A program made the position numbers and the translations under genes. Shown here piece by piece: positions 17,415 to 24,651 of a stretch of DNA of 37,311 nucleotides (within the stretch, counting starts at the first letter, position 1; each line of letters starts with the position of its first letter). The notes under the pieces are model-generated. The model was not told the DNA's origin, did no database searches, and saw only the letters and a program-made list of their open reading frames with translations. Where the stretch lies: contig JAEUVK010000021.1 of the NCBI GenBank assembly GCA_016787135.1, positions 1-37,311 on the forward strand, given 5' to 3'. This DNA is from Chitinophagaceae bacterium (GTDB lineage: Bacteria; Bacteroidota; Bacteroidia; Chitinophagales; Chitinophagaceae).

Positions 17415-17501
17415 CTATTTATTCGCTCTTCTTCCCAATCCGACGATCAGCACGACCAGGAAAAATATCCCAAGTACCAAATAAAGAATAGCCTGCTTCA
17501 T
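17415..17501 (-). CDS. Single-helix microprotein (28 aa)
   Basis: Read leftward from the ATG at 17501, the ORF encodes MKQAILYLVLGIFFLVVLIV followed by GLGRRANK and TAG. It is a single uninterrupted transmembrane helix with a positively charged C-terminal tail. It is not recognised as a known family. Support comes from the coherent membrane-helix composition, the position 61 bp after a small secreted protein gene on the same strand, and the intrinsic terminator 14 bp past its stop. A role as a small membrane-complex subunit is possible but unproven. Confidence 0.55.
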   Translation of the reverse strand: MKQAILYLVLGIFFLVVLIVGLGRRANK

Positions 17502-17562
17502 GATTTCTTTTTTTTGAAACTACGCAACTATAGCAGGAAAGAAATACCGGGAGAAAGGTATT

Positions 17563-17778
17563 TTAACGGAGACGTGTATCGGGAGTAATCTTTACTTCTG
17601 TTACTGAAATGATCTTTTGTTCTGCAGCAGCAGGTTGATTTTGAGAAGTGGCGTCAATAGTTGTATCGAGGTACATCTTTTCGATCTTCCTGGTATCTTC
17701 CTGTGCCAGGGAGAAAGTGACAAACACCAAAAAGAAGAGTACAATAACCAGATTTTTTTCGGATAAGATTCTTCTCAT
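17563..17778 (-). CDS. Small secreted protein (71 aa), unknown
   Basis: The ATG at 17778 is chosen because it starts a signal peptide: MRRILSEKN, then VIVLFFLVFVTFSLAQ, with cleavage near residue 26. The mature peptide is about 45 residues, polar and Thr/Gln-rich (EDTRKIEKMYLDTTIDATSQ), with no cysteine or known motif. The gene follows engB on the same strand (74 bp gap). A -7-like TACCTTTC is read leftward at 17813-17806, with a TTTG about 16 nt upstream, so it may have its own promoter. Confidence 0.55.
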   Translation of the reverse strand: MRRILSEKNLVIVLFFLVFVTFSLAQEDTRKIEKMYLDTTIDATSQNQPAAAEQKIISVTEVKITPDTRLR

Positions 17779-17852
17779 AAACGATAATCCTGAATTGTGT
17801 GCAAAGAAAGGTATAAATGTCCAACTGTCCAAAGTCATTTAATCCACAGCCA

Positions 17853-18470
17853 TCACAGCCTGGTAAAACTATTATTCAAACTCCCGATATAATCCAGTAA
17901 CAGTTTACGACCCTCCTTAGTAAGCGCTGATGTAATAAAGTGAGGCGGCGGTTCTTCCCAGTTCTCCGCCAATACTGATAAGAACGCATCTGTATTCCGT
18001 TTGGTTGCCATCGGTTTGTTCTTATCACTTTTGGTAAATACCAGCACAAAAGGAGTTTCCCATTTTCCTAACTGATTGATGAAATCAATATCCGCCTGCT
18101 GGGGTTCATGCCGGCTATCAATAAGCACAAATAAACAAACGAGATTTTCCCTTTTGCGGATGTAATTTTCGATCATCTGCTCCCATCTCCTGCGGCTGCT
18201 CTGCGATATTTTGGCATAACCATAACCGGGAAGGTCAACGAGGTACCATTTCTTTTTATCATTGGAGACAATCTCAAAATGATTAATGAGTTGTGTCTTG
18301 CCAGGTGTCGCCGATATTTTTGCAAGATTCTTATTATTGCTGAGCATATTGATCAGCGATGACTTGCCTACATTACTCCGGCCGATAAAAGCATACTCCG
18401 GCCTGTCCGGTTTTGGGCATTTGTCGTAAGCAGGATTGCTGATGAGGTATTGGGAAGAAGTGATCTCCAT
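17853..18470 (-). CDS. engB: Ribosome biogenesis GTPase EngB (YihA/YsxC)
   Basis: The 205-residue small GTPase is needed for large ribosomal subunit assembly. Motifs in order: G1 GRSNVGKSS (30-38), G2 region with TPGKTQLINHF, G3 DLPGYG, G4 TKSDK and G5-like TSAL. The ATG at 18470 is preferred over 18518 because MEITSSQYLISNPAYDKCP is the normal family start. It is divergent from ubiE (86 bp between start codons). A TATCTTGC box, read leftward just upstream of the ATG, resembles the ubiE -7 box. Confidence 0.95.
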   Translation of the reverse strand: MEITSSQYLISNPAYDKCPKPDRPEYAFIGRSNVGKSSLINMLSNNKNLAKISATPGKTQLINHFEIVSNDKKKWYLVDLPGYGYAKISQSSRRRWEQMIENYIRKRENLVCLFVLIDSRHEPQQADIDFINQLGKWETPFVLVFTKSDKNKPMATKRNTDAFLSVLAENWEEPPPHFITSALTKEGRKLLLDYIGSLNNSFTRL

Positions 18471-18540
18471 TGGAGTGCAAGATACCTGATAGAAAAGAAA
18501 TGTGAATACTGTTCTCAAAACCTGATCAGTGGTCTTCTCT

Positions 18541-18548
18541 TATCTTTG
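18541..18548 (+). promoter_or_regulatory. Predicted -7 box of ubiE-porT promoter (TATCTTTG)
   Basis: TATCTTTG is a full match to TAnnTTTG and ends 8 nt before the ubiE ATG, so the leader would be only a few nucleotides. No TTG is seen at the -33 distance. Confidence 0.55.
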
Positions 18549-18556
18549 CACCCGCT

Positions 18557-19306
18557 ATGACAGAACCCTTACCACACGATCATATCATCCCGTTCAAAGA
18601 TTCGGGTAAAAGCAAGAAAGAGCAGGTGGCCGAGATGTTTGACCGCATCGCTGTGCGGTATGATACGATGAACCGTGTACTTTCCGCCCGTACCGATATC
18701 GGCTGGAGAAGAAAGGCGATACAATCACTGAAAAAGAATAACCCAAAAACAATGTTAGATATCGCCACCGGTACCGCCGATATGGCTATTATGGCCTGTA
18801 AATTGCTTACCCCGGATAAAGTTTTTGGAATTGATATATCGGCACAGATGCTAGAAGAAGGCAGAAAGAAAGTTGAGAAAGAAGGCTTTGCGGGTAAAAT
18901 CGAATTACAACACGGGGATTCCGAGACAATAAATTTTGCAGAAAATACGTTTGATGCCGTGATGGCTGCATTTGGGGTCCGGAACTTTGAGAACTTAGAA
19001 AAAGGATTATCAGAAATGCTGCGGGTGTTGAAGCCGGGCGGGCAATTGGTAATCCTCGAATTTTCAAAGCCAAAGCAAACAGCAGTGCGGGGCCTTTATA
19101 ATTTGTATATGGGCATAGTCGCTCCGCAGGTAGCCCGGTGGTTCAGGCAGAATAAAGAAGCTTACCAGTACCTGAACGAGTCTGCCAATGCTTTTCCCGA
19201 ACGCCAGCAGTTGGTCGCTATTTTAAACAAACTTGGTTATTGCGATACCGGGTATAAATCGTTAAGCTTAGGAATATGTTGCATTTACAGCGGAAGAAAG
19301 CCTTGA
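18557..19306 (+). CDS. ubiE: Demethylmenaquinone methyltransferase
   Basis: This 249-residue class I SAM-dependent methyltransferase catalyses the last step of menaquinone synthesis (MenG reaction; the same family serves ubiquinone in proteobacteria). Motif I is LDIATGTAD (67-75). VFGIDISAQMLEEGRKK and FDAVMAAFGVRNFENLEKGL are characteristic UbiE segments. In Bacteroidota, which use menaquinone, the MenG role is expected. Its 3' end overlaps the start of porT by 31 bp, a gene order known for T9SS loci. Confidence 0.95.
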   Translation: MTEPLPHDHIIPFKDSGKSKKEQVAEMFDRIAVRYDTMNRVLSARTDIGWRRKAIQSLKKNNPKTMLDIATGTADMAIMACKLLTPDKVFGIDISAQMLEEGRKKVEKEGFAGKIELQHGDSETINFAENTFDAVMAAFGVRNFENLEKGLSEMLRVLKPGGQLVILEFSKPKQTAVRGLYNLYMGIVAPQVARWFRQNKEAYQYLNESANAFPERQQLVAILNKLGYCDTGYKSLSLGICCIYSGRKP

Positions 19307-20016
19307 GATGGAAAACCGGATCGCTGATACTATTGGCCCATATCTGCATTATTCAAATTTCCTTCGCCCAGGAAAGAGTAATAAATCTTTACGATCACGA
19401 TACCAAGCCTTATTATTTCGGTATCACATTAGCAGGCAGCATGTCCCGGTTCCATACCGAACAACATGCCCGCTTTCTTGCTGACGACAGCATCTATGTA
19501 GCAGAGCCGGAAAACTCAGGAGGCTTTGGTCTCGGCTTGCTTGCTACCATGCGCTTATCTGACCGTTTCCAGTTTCGTTTCAATCCCCAACTGGCTTTCA
19601 CAGCAAGAAGTATTTATTATAAAAGAAAATATCCTGACATAGACAACCTGACCGACGTAAAAAAACCTGTTGAATCGGTTATTGTGTCTTTTCCTTTTCA
19701 ATTAAAACTGCAATCAGACCGTATTGGTAATTTCCGGGTTTATGCACTGACGGGAGTAAAAGCCGATATTGACCTCGCCAGTAATGCCCGCGCCAAAAAA
19801 GCAGAAGACCTCGTAAAGATCAAAAAATATGACTACGGTGTAGAGCTGGGTCTTGGCTTCAACTTCTTCTTTGAAAGCTTCATCTTTTCCCCGGAGATAA
19901 AACTCAGCAACGGGCTTGGTAATATCCACAGCCGGGATAAGAACCTGATCTACTCCAGTGTGTTTGACAAGATACAATCAAGGATGATCGTATTCAGTAT
20001 TCATATCGAAGGTTGA
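19276..20016 (+). CDS. porT: Type IX secretion system outer-membrane protein PorT
   Basis: This 246-residue outer-membrane beta-barrel is a core T9SS component needed for export and maturation of proteins with C-terminal sorting domains. A signal peptide (LRWKTGSLILLAHICIIQISFAQ) is followed by YYFGITLAGSMSRFHTEQH, LGLLATMRLSDRFQFRFNPQLAF and a terminal strand. The length and the location after ubiE are typical for PorT. The ATG at 19276 lies inside ubiE. A TTG at 19303, overlapping the ubiE stop as TTGA, is an equally good start, because it places the basic residues directly before the hydrophobic core. The metzincin at 15185 is a likely cargo of the system. Confidence 0.9.
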   Translation: MLHLQRKKALRWKTGSLILLAHICIIQISFAQERVINLYDHDTKPYYFGITLAGSMSRFHTEQHARFLADDSIYVAEPENSGGFGLGLLATMRLSDRFQFRFNPQLAFTARSIYYKRKYPDIDNLTDVKKPVESVIVSFPFQLKLQSDRIGNFRVYALTGVKADIDLASNARAKKAEDLVKIKKYDYGVELGLGFNFFFESFIFSPEIKLSNGLGNIHSRDKNLIYSSVFDKIQSRMIVFSIHIEG

Positions 20017-20022
20017 TCATAA

Positions 20023-20070
20023 GTGAGAGGCGGCTATTCACTCAACACTGACCATCCACCATTACCCACT
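20023..20070. repeat. Heptamer array (CACTCAC-like) between porT and RemB-like gene
   Basis: The units CACTCAA, CACTGAC, CATCCAC, CATTACC and CACT follow in strict 7-bp phase (20039-20070). An opposite-strand unit, GTGAGAG, lies at 20023-20029. This is the same sequence family as the array at 23201-23271. The last unit runs into the stop codon of the leftward gene. Confidence 0.6.
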
Positions 20071-21823
20071 AAAAATCAAACTCTCTCCGGTGCATATTCC
20101 ATCTCACACCAAATGAAACGACAGTGGTATTGCCAGAAATGACCGGGGCCGTTTTTGTTTCCTGCCTGCGATAGACGCCGAACAATTCGAGAAAAAGATT
20201 TTCTCTTAACTCATACGACACCAGCAATGAAGCATAGATTACATTTGTCTTCCATCCCGAACCGATCTCAAACCCATAATCTTTCGTTCTGTAAGGCGCC
20301 ACATGCGGAAGAAAAATATTACTGCCGAAGCTACTGTAATTAGCACTGCCGATGGCTGCAGAATCCCTGCCCTGTGTATAATAGATCATTTTCCCCTGCA
20401 CTAGCCATTTTGGTGCAGGTTGGTAACGGGCCACACCAATTACCTCGGAGAAATTGGCCATCAACGGATGCGCCAGCGGCTGGTTGTAATGTGTATAGTT
20501 CGCTACAGAATCACGATGCGAATAAGTGAACGGGCGAACACGGTTATGTTCCAGTTGAAGGTCAAGATTCTTAATATTGAATGCGTCTATATATTTAGCG
20601 CCTAATTGTATCCCGAATTTATTGGCCCACCAGCCATTGCCTGCTTTGATCTCAGATAACTTGAATTCATCCAGCAATAATTGTCCATACACCTGGAAGC
20701 GATGCGCAATATTAGCTTTGGCGTCCAGGCCCACCACAGAGTTATCATAGCTGCCGTTCTGCAATTCAATCGAACGGTAAAAAATGACAGGGTTCAGGTA
20801 CCCAAAATCAAAATGGTCCTTACGGCCAAATATTACTCCTTCAAACAAACCTACATTCAGCCATTGGGTAAAAGCAATATCCAGGTGATGCATGGCTGCA
20901 TACTTTTTACCGATCAGTTTGTCGCCAAACCTGTTGTCGGCATTATGCAATTCCATAAAAAGGTTCTGGTAATTGAACTTCCAGATGCGGGTATTCAGTT
21001 TCAGGAAAAGATTATTATTGCCAAAATCACTAAGGAATAAGCTCCGGTAGCCATTGCCTATGAAATTTTTATCATAGCCAAACGTAATATCAATGTACTT
21101 CGCCGCATTGAACGTAAAATACCCTCTTGCATCAAAATAATCCACCCCACCGGCTGCTTTGAAACTTTTATACAGGCCGGCGCCCGGTGTGGCTTTCCTG
21201 TCATTGATCCATTGCTGCACATAGACCGGATCCCTCTCCTGGTTGTCGGTGATATACGCAGCAAAACCCACTTTATCGGCGATGCGTCCTCTTACTGTCA
21301 CACCACGGCTATTAAGAAACAGGTCCTGGTCATTGTCTTTTTCTTTGGAAAGGGTGTATTGAAAAACCGGATTGACGATAAGATCAAAATCCTTTACATG
21401 CACTTCATAAAGGTTGGCAGGTGTTTTATAGAAGCTTTTCCAAATAGGTTTTTTGCTTCTAAACACCGGGGATGTGCCTGTACTATCCTGAAAATATTCA
21501 ATGTTGTTCAGTAAAAGGCTCCGATAGTTAGCTTCATCAACAGACGATGATTTTGCATGTATCGCCCCTGGCAATTGTCTTCTCATCCTGCTAAAAATAT
21601 CATTAACCGCCTGTTTTCGGGTGAACGGCCTTACTTTAGAAAAATTAAGGATCGAATCTGTACTTATTTTTATTTCTAGCCTCTCCAGTAAAATATTCGC
21701 CTTGTCTCCCTGCGGCAGATAAGTAGTTTGTGAAAAAACATTTTTTGTAAGAAAAAAAGAAAGCAGTAAAAATAAATACGACAGCCTCCCCTTCAGGGGC
21801 TGGGGGTTTTCTTTAAATTGCAT
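20069..21823 (-). CDS. Outer-membrane barrel protein, RemB/Wzi-like
   Basis: The 584-residue protein has an N-terminal signal peptide (hydrophobic core LSYLFLLLSFFL, cleavage near FSQ, about residue 32). After a polar N-terminal region the rest is strand-rich. It carries the family signature FGYDKNFIGNGYRSLFLSDFGNN (about 245-268) and ends in an aromatic strand, VVSFGVRWNMHRREFDF. This matches the capsule assembly Wzi / gliding motility RemB-like barrel family of Bacteroidota. Members are surface-polysaccharide or adhesin-associated. Which role applies here cannot be told from sequence. It is convergent with porT and divergent from pyrC (28 bp between start codons). Confidence 0.75.
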   Translation of the reverse strand: MQFKENPQPLKGRLSYLFLLLSFFLTKNVFSQTTYLPQGDKANILLERLEIKISTDSILNFSKVRPFTRKQAVNDIFSRMRRQLPGAIHAKSSSVDEANYRSLLLNNIEYFQDSTGTSPVFRSKKPIWKSFYKTPANLYEVHVKDFDLIVNPVFQYTLSKEKDNDQDLFLNSRGVTVRGRIADKVGFAAYITDNQERDPVYVQQWINDRKATPGAGLYKSFKAAGGVDYFDARGYFTFNAAKYIDITFGYDKNFIGNGYRSLFLSDFGNNNLFLKLNTRIWKFNYQNLFMELHNADNRFGDKLIGKKYAAMHHLDIAFTQWLNVGLFEGVIFGRKDHFDFGYLNPVIFYRSIELQNGSYDNSVVGLDAKANIAHRFQVYGQLLLDEFKLSEIKAGNGWWANKFGIQLGAKYIDAFNIKNLDLQLEHNRVRPFTYSHRDSVANYTHYNQPLAHPLMANFSEVIGVARYQPAPKWLVQGKMIYYTQGRDSAAIGSANYSSFGSNIFLPHVAPYRTKDYGFEIGSGWKTNVIYASLLVSYELRENLFLELFGVYRRQETKTAPVISGNTTVVSFGVRWNMHRREFDF

Positions 21824-21851
21824 AGTTATGGATTAATCCGTTCAGCAAATT

Positions 21852-23195
21852 ATGCAAATATATCTGATAAAAAACATACAGGTCGTCAATGAAGGCCGGG
21901 TACAGGTAGCCGATGTATTGATAAAGAACGGAAGGATCGAAAAGATAGGGCCGCAGATCACATCGCACGACCTCCATCTTACCGAGATCAGTGGTGAAGG
22001 AAATTATCTTTTGCCGGGAGCCATAGATGACCAGGTGCATTTCCGGGAACCGGGGCTTACGCACAAGGCTAATATTTACACAGAATCCAAAGCGGCAGTA
22101 GCAGGCGGCGTTACCAGTTTTATGGAAATGCCGAATACAGTTCCTAATGCACTCACACAGGAATTACTGGAAGATAAATACCGGATCGCTTCGCAAACTT
22201 CGCTGGGTAACTATTCCTTTTACATGGGTACAGGCAACGACAACCCGGATCAGGTACTGAAGACAAATGATAAACGAAAAGAGGTCTGCGGCATCAAGAT
22301 ATTCATGGGCTCCAGCACCGGCAATATGCTCGTGGATAACCCGAATACATTAGACAGGATATTCCGCGAAAGCGAAGTACTGATCGCCACCCATTGCGAG
22401 GACGAAAGCATCATCAAAAAGAACCTGCTTGAATTGAAAGCAAGCGGCAAAGCACTTACAGCCGCTGATCATCCTGTTATCCGCAATGAAGAAGCTTGTT
22501 ATGAATCATCCCTTTATGCGATCCAGATAGCAAAGAAGTACAATACCCGACTGCACATACTGCACATCAGTACAGAAAAGGAACTGCAGCTTTTTACCAA
22601 TATGCTTCCATTGAAAGACAAACGTATCACGGCGGAAGTGTGTGTACATCATTTGCATTTCACCAGCGATGATTATGGTCGTTTAGGGAATCTTATTAAA
22701 TGTAATCCTGCTATCAAAGCGCCGAGCAATAAAGCAGCATTATGGAATGCCCTGCTGGATGACCGGCTGGATGTGATCGCCACTGATCATGCTCCCCACG
22801 CATGGGAGGAGAAAAATGAACCTTACGAAAAAGCCCATGCCGGGTTACCACTGGTCCAACATTCCTTATTGCTGATGCTCCATTATTATAAGCAGGGAAA
22901 AATATCACTGGAAAAGATCGTGGAGAAAATGAGCCATGCTGTGGCCGATTGTTTCCAGGTAAAGGAAAGGGGCTATATCCGGGAAGGGTATCATGCCGAC
23001 CTGGTGATCGTAAACATGCATGAAAAGACAACCGTATCCAAAAACAATATCCTGTACAAATGTGGCTGGAGCCCGCTGGAGGGTTTTGAATTCCCGGCAA
23101 CCATTACCCATACTTTTGTAAACGGGCACTTAGTGTATGGAAACGGAGCATGGGATGAATCTAAGAAAGGACAACGATTATTATTTGACAGATAA
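21852..23195 (+). CDS. pyrC: Dihydroorotase (class I-like amidohydrolase)
   Basis: The 447-residue amidohydrolase is predicted to cyclise carbamoyl aspartate to dihydroorotate in pyrimidine synthesis. The N-terminal metal motif reads DQVHFREPG (H63, R65), the likely carboxylated lysine is in CGIKIFMGSS (about K151), further His ligands are in ATHCED and LHILHIS, and the catalytic Asp is in TDHAPHAWEEK. The first His of the usual HxH pair is Gln here (QVH). I recall this variant from Bacteroidota homologues, so it may be normal for them. Allantoinase or hydantoinase relatives are less likely. A heptamer array and the MutS-like gene follow 76 bp downstream on the same strand. Confidence 0.86.
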   Translation: MQIYLIKNIQVVNEGRVQVADVLIKNGRIEKIGPQITSHDLHLTEISGEGNYLLPGAIDDQVHFREPGLTHKANIYTESKAAVAGGVTSFMEMPNTVPNALTQELLEDKYRIASQTSLGNYSFYMGTGNDNPDQVLKTNDKRKEVCGIKIFMGSSTGNMLVDNPNTLDRIFRESEVLIATHCEDESIIKKNLLELKASGKALTAADHPVIRNEEACYESSLYAIQIAKKYNTRLHILHISTEKELQLFTNMLPLKDKRITAEVCVHHLHFTSDDYGRLGNLIKCNPAIKAPSNKAALWNALLDDRLDVIATDHAPHAWEEKNEPYEKAHAGLPLVQHSLLLMLHYYKQGKISLEKIVEKMSHAVADCFQVKERGYIREGYHADLVIVNMHEKTTVSKNNILYKCGWSPLEGFEFPATITHTFVNGHLVYGNGAWDESKKGQRLLFDR

Positions 23196-23200
23196 AATCT

Positions 23201-23271
23201 GTGAGTGGTCAGTGGTGAACGGTCAATATCGCTAACTCCCCTCACTCACCACTTACCATTCACCGCTCACC
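23201..23271. repeat. Inverted heptamer array between pyrC and MutS-like gene
   Basis: The whole spacer parses into ten 7-bp units. Left units: GTGAGTG, GTCAGTG, GTGAACG, GTCAATA. After two non-matching central units, the right units are CACTCAC, CACTTAC, CATTCAC and CGCTCAC, which are reverse complements of the GTGAGTG type. The right half ends one base before the ATG at 23272. Left and right halves can pair into a long imperfect hairpin that would include the region just upstream of the start codon. Confidence 0.7.
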
Positions 23272-24588
23272 ATGCAGATAGACAAGATATCATTCAACGA
23301 CATTTCGATCTTTCATTCGGAAGAAGAGTTTTCTATTTTTCACAAATTGAACTTTACCCGCACTGTTGGCGGAAAGGAATGGTTGCGCAAGTTTTTTACC
23401 GAACCCCATAGCGACTTGAAAAAGATCATAGGCACACAGAAAGTGATCCGCACACTGATGGAACACGTCAATGAATGGCCGGCAGACATTACCAATGGCA
23501 CTGTACTGGTAATGGACAAATTCCTCGATTACCAGCTCGATCCAATCAGCCAGCACCCCACCCCTTTCACTAGTTTTTGGTATAAATGGCTGCATAATGC
23601 CGATTACTCCATGACCAAATACTCTATCACTCATTTTGGGGATTTTTACCGCGGACTGAGGAACATCGCTGGCCTGTTCGAAAACATCGATCTTCCGATT
23701 GGCATCAAGATATATATTGACCGCATTGTACAAATATTAAAAGAGCCGCCGCTGGCAGAGCTTTCACAAACAGAAAAAGGCAAAAGATTTTCTCCTCAGC
23801 AAAACCTGTACTTCGCCTATCATGTACGTGGAAGGTATAAGACCAATACCCTTGAACTGATCGATATTTATAGCCGGTTAGACGCCTGGTATTCGATGGC
23901 TGTTGCAGTCAAGACATACGGCCTGTCTTTCCCGGAATTTGCGGAGCAGAACACAGCATTGGTGGATGCAAAAGGGCTGTACCATATTTTAATTCCCGAT
24001 CCTGTCGCTTATGATATGCAGATGAACCCCGAACATAATTTTCTTTTTTTAACCGGGGCCAATATGGCGGGTAAAAGCACATTGATCAAATCCGTAGGCG
24101 CTGCCGTATTCCTGGCACATATAGGAATGGGTGTGCCCGCTGCCCACATGAAGCTGACATTGTTTGATGGTTTACTAAGCAATATCAACGTAGTGGATAA
24201 TATCGCCAAAGGCGAAAGCTTTTTCTTCAACGAAGTGCAGCGGATAAAGAATACCATTGAAAAGATCAACAACGGGAAGAAATGGCTGGTGCTGATCGAT
24301 GAACTGTTCAAAGGAACCAATGTGCAGGATGCTATGAAATGCTCTCTTGCTGTTATCAAAGGACTGATCAAAATAAAGAACTCCCTGTTTATACTTTCTA
24401 CTCACCTGTATGAGATTGGAGACGAACTGAAAGCCTTTCCGAATATCTCTTTCCGCTATTTTGAAACGGATGTAAAGGATGATCAACTACATTTCAGTTA
24501 CCAGTTAAAAGAAGGCATCAGCAACGATCGGATCGGTTATGTCATCCTGAAAAGAGAAAAGGTGGTGGAGATGCTGGAGAAACTATAG
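23272..24588 (+). CDS. Short MutS-like ATPase lacking mismatch-recognition domains
   Basis: The 438-residue protein contains a MutS core/lever region (about 1-220) and the MutS ATPase domain. Walker A is GANMAGKST (262-270), and there is a conserved NVVDNIAKGESFFFNEVQR signature, Walker B LVLIDELFKGTN and the STHLYE segment. It lacks MutS domains I and II (mismatch binding and connector) as well as the MutS2 Smr nuclease tail. At this length it belongs to the small MutS-related proteins of Bacteroidota, whose role is not established. It is directly downstream of pyrC and a heptamer repeat, with no obvious promoter of its own. Confidence 0.87.
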   Translation: MQIDKISFNDISIFHSEEEFSIFHKLNFTRTVGGKEWLRKFFTEPHSDLKKIIGTQKVIRTLMEHVNEWPADITNGTVLVMDKFLDYQLDPISQHPTPFTSFWYKWLHNADYSMTKYSITHFGDFYRGLRNIAGLFENIDLPIGIKIYIDRIVQILKEPPLAELSQTEKGKRFSPQQNLYFAYHVRGRYKTNTLELIDIYSRLDAWYSMAVAVKTYGLSFPEFAEQNTALVDAKGLYHILIPDPVAYDMQMNPEHNFLFLTGANMAGKSTLIKSVGAAVFLAHIGMGVPAAHMKLTLFDGLLSNINVVDNIAKGESFFFNEVQRIKNTIEKINNGKKWLVLIDELFKGTNVQDAMKCSLAVIKGLIKIKNSLFILSTHLYEIGDELKAFPNISFRYFETDVKDDQLHFSYQLKEGISNDRIGYVILKREKVVEMLEKL

Positions 24589-24639
24589 TCCGGACCCCGA
24601 TTTATGAGATTATTTAGACCATCGGGAAAATATCGTCAT

Positions 24640-24647
24640 TAACTTCG
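24640..24647 (+). promoter_or_regulatory. Predicted -7 box of M1 peptidase gene (TAACTTCG)
   Basis: TAACTTCG differs from TAnnTTTG at one base and ends 4 nt before the ATG. As for the GbsR-type gene, the transcript would be leaderless or nearly so. Confidence 0.45.
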
Positions 24648-24651
24648 AAGT

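Noticed and set aside
17817..17832. Two-unit octamer ATGTCCAA, CTGTCCAA
   Set aside because: Only two units, within reach of chance, and it overlaps a likely -33 region; not enough to call an array.
18471..18518. Upstream ATG for engB
   Set aside because: The extra residues are not part of the family and overlap the probable promoter region.
22714..23100. 128-codon frame opposite pyrC
   Set aside because: Antisense shadow of pyrC with no start context and no recognisable domain.
23201..23271. CRISPR-like array
   Set aside because: Units are 7 bp with no spacers and there are no cas genes; this is a short-period repeat.
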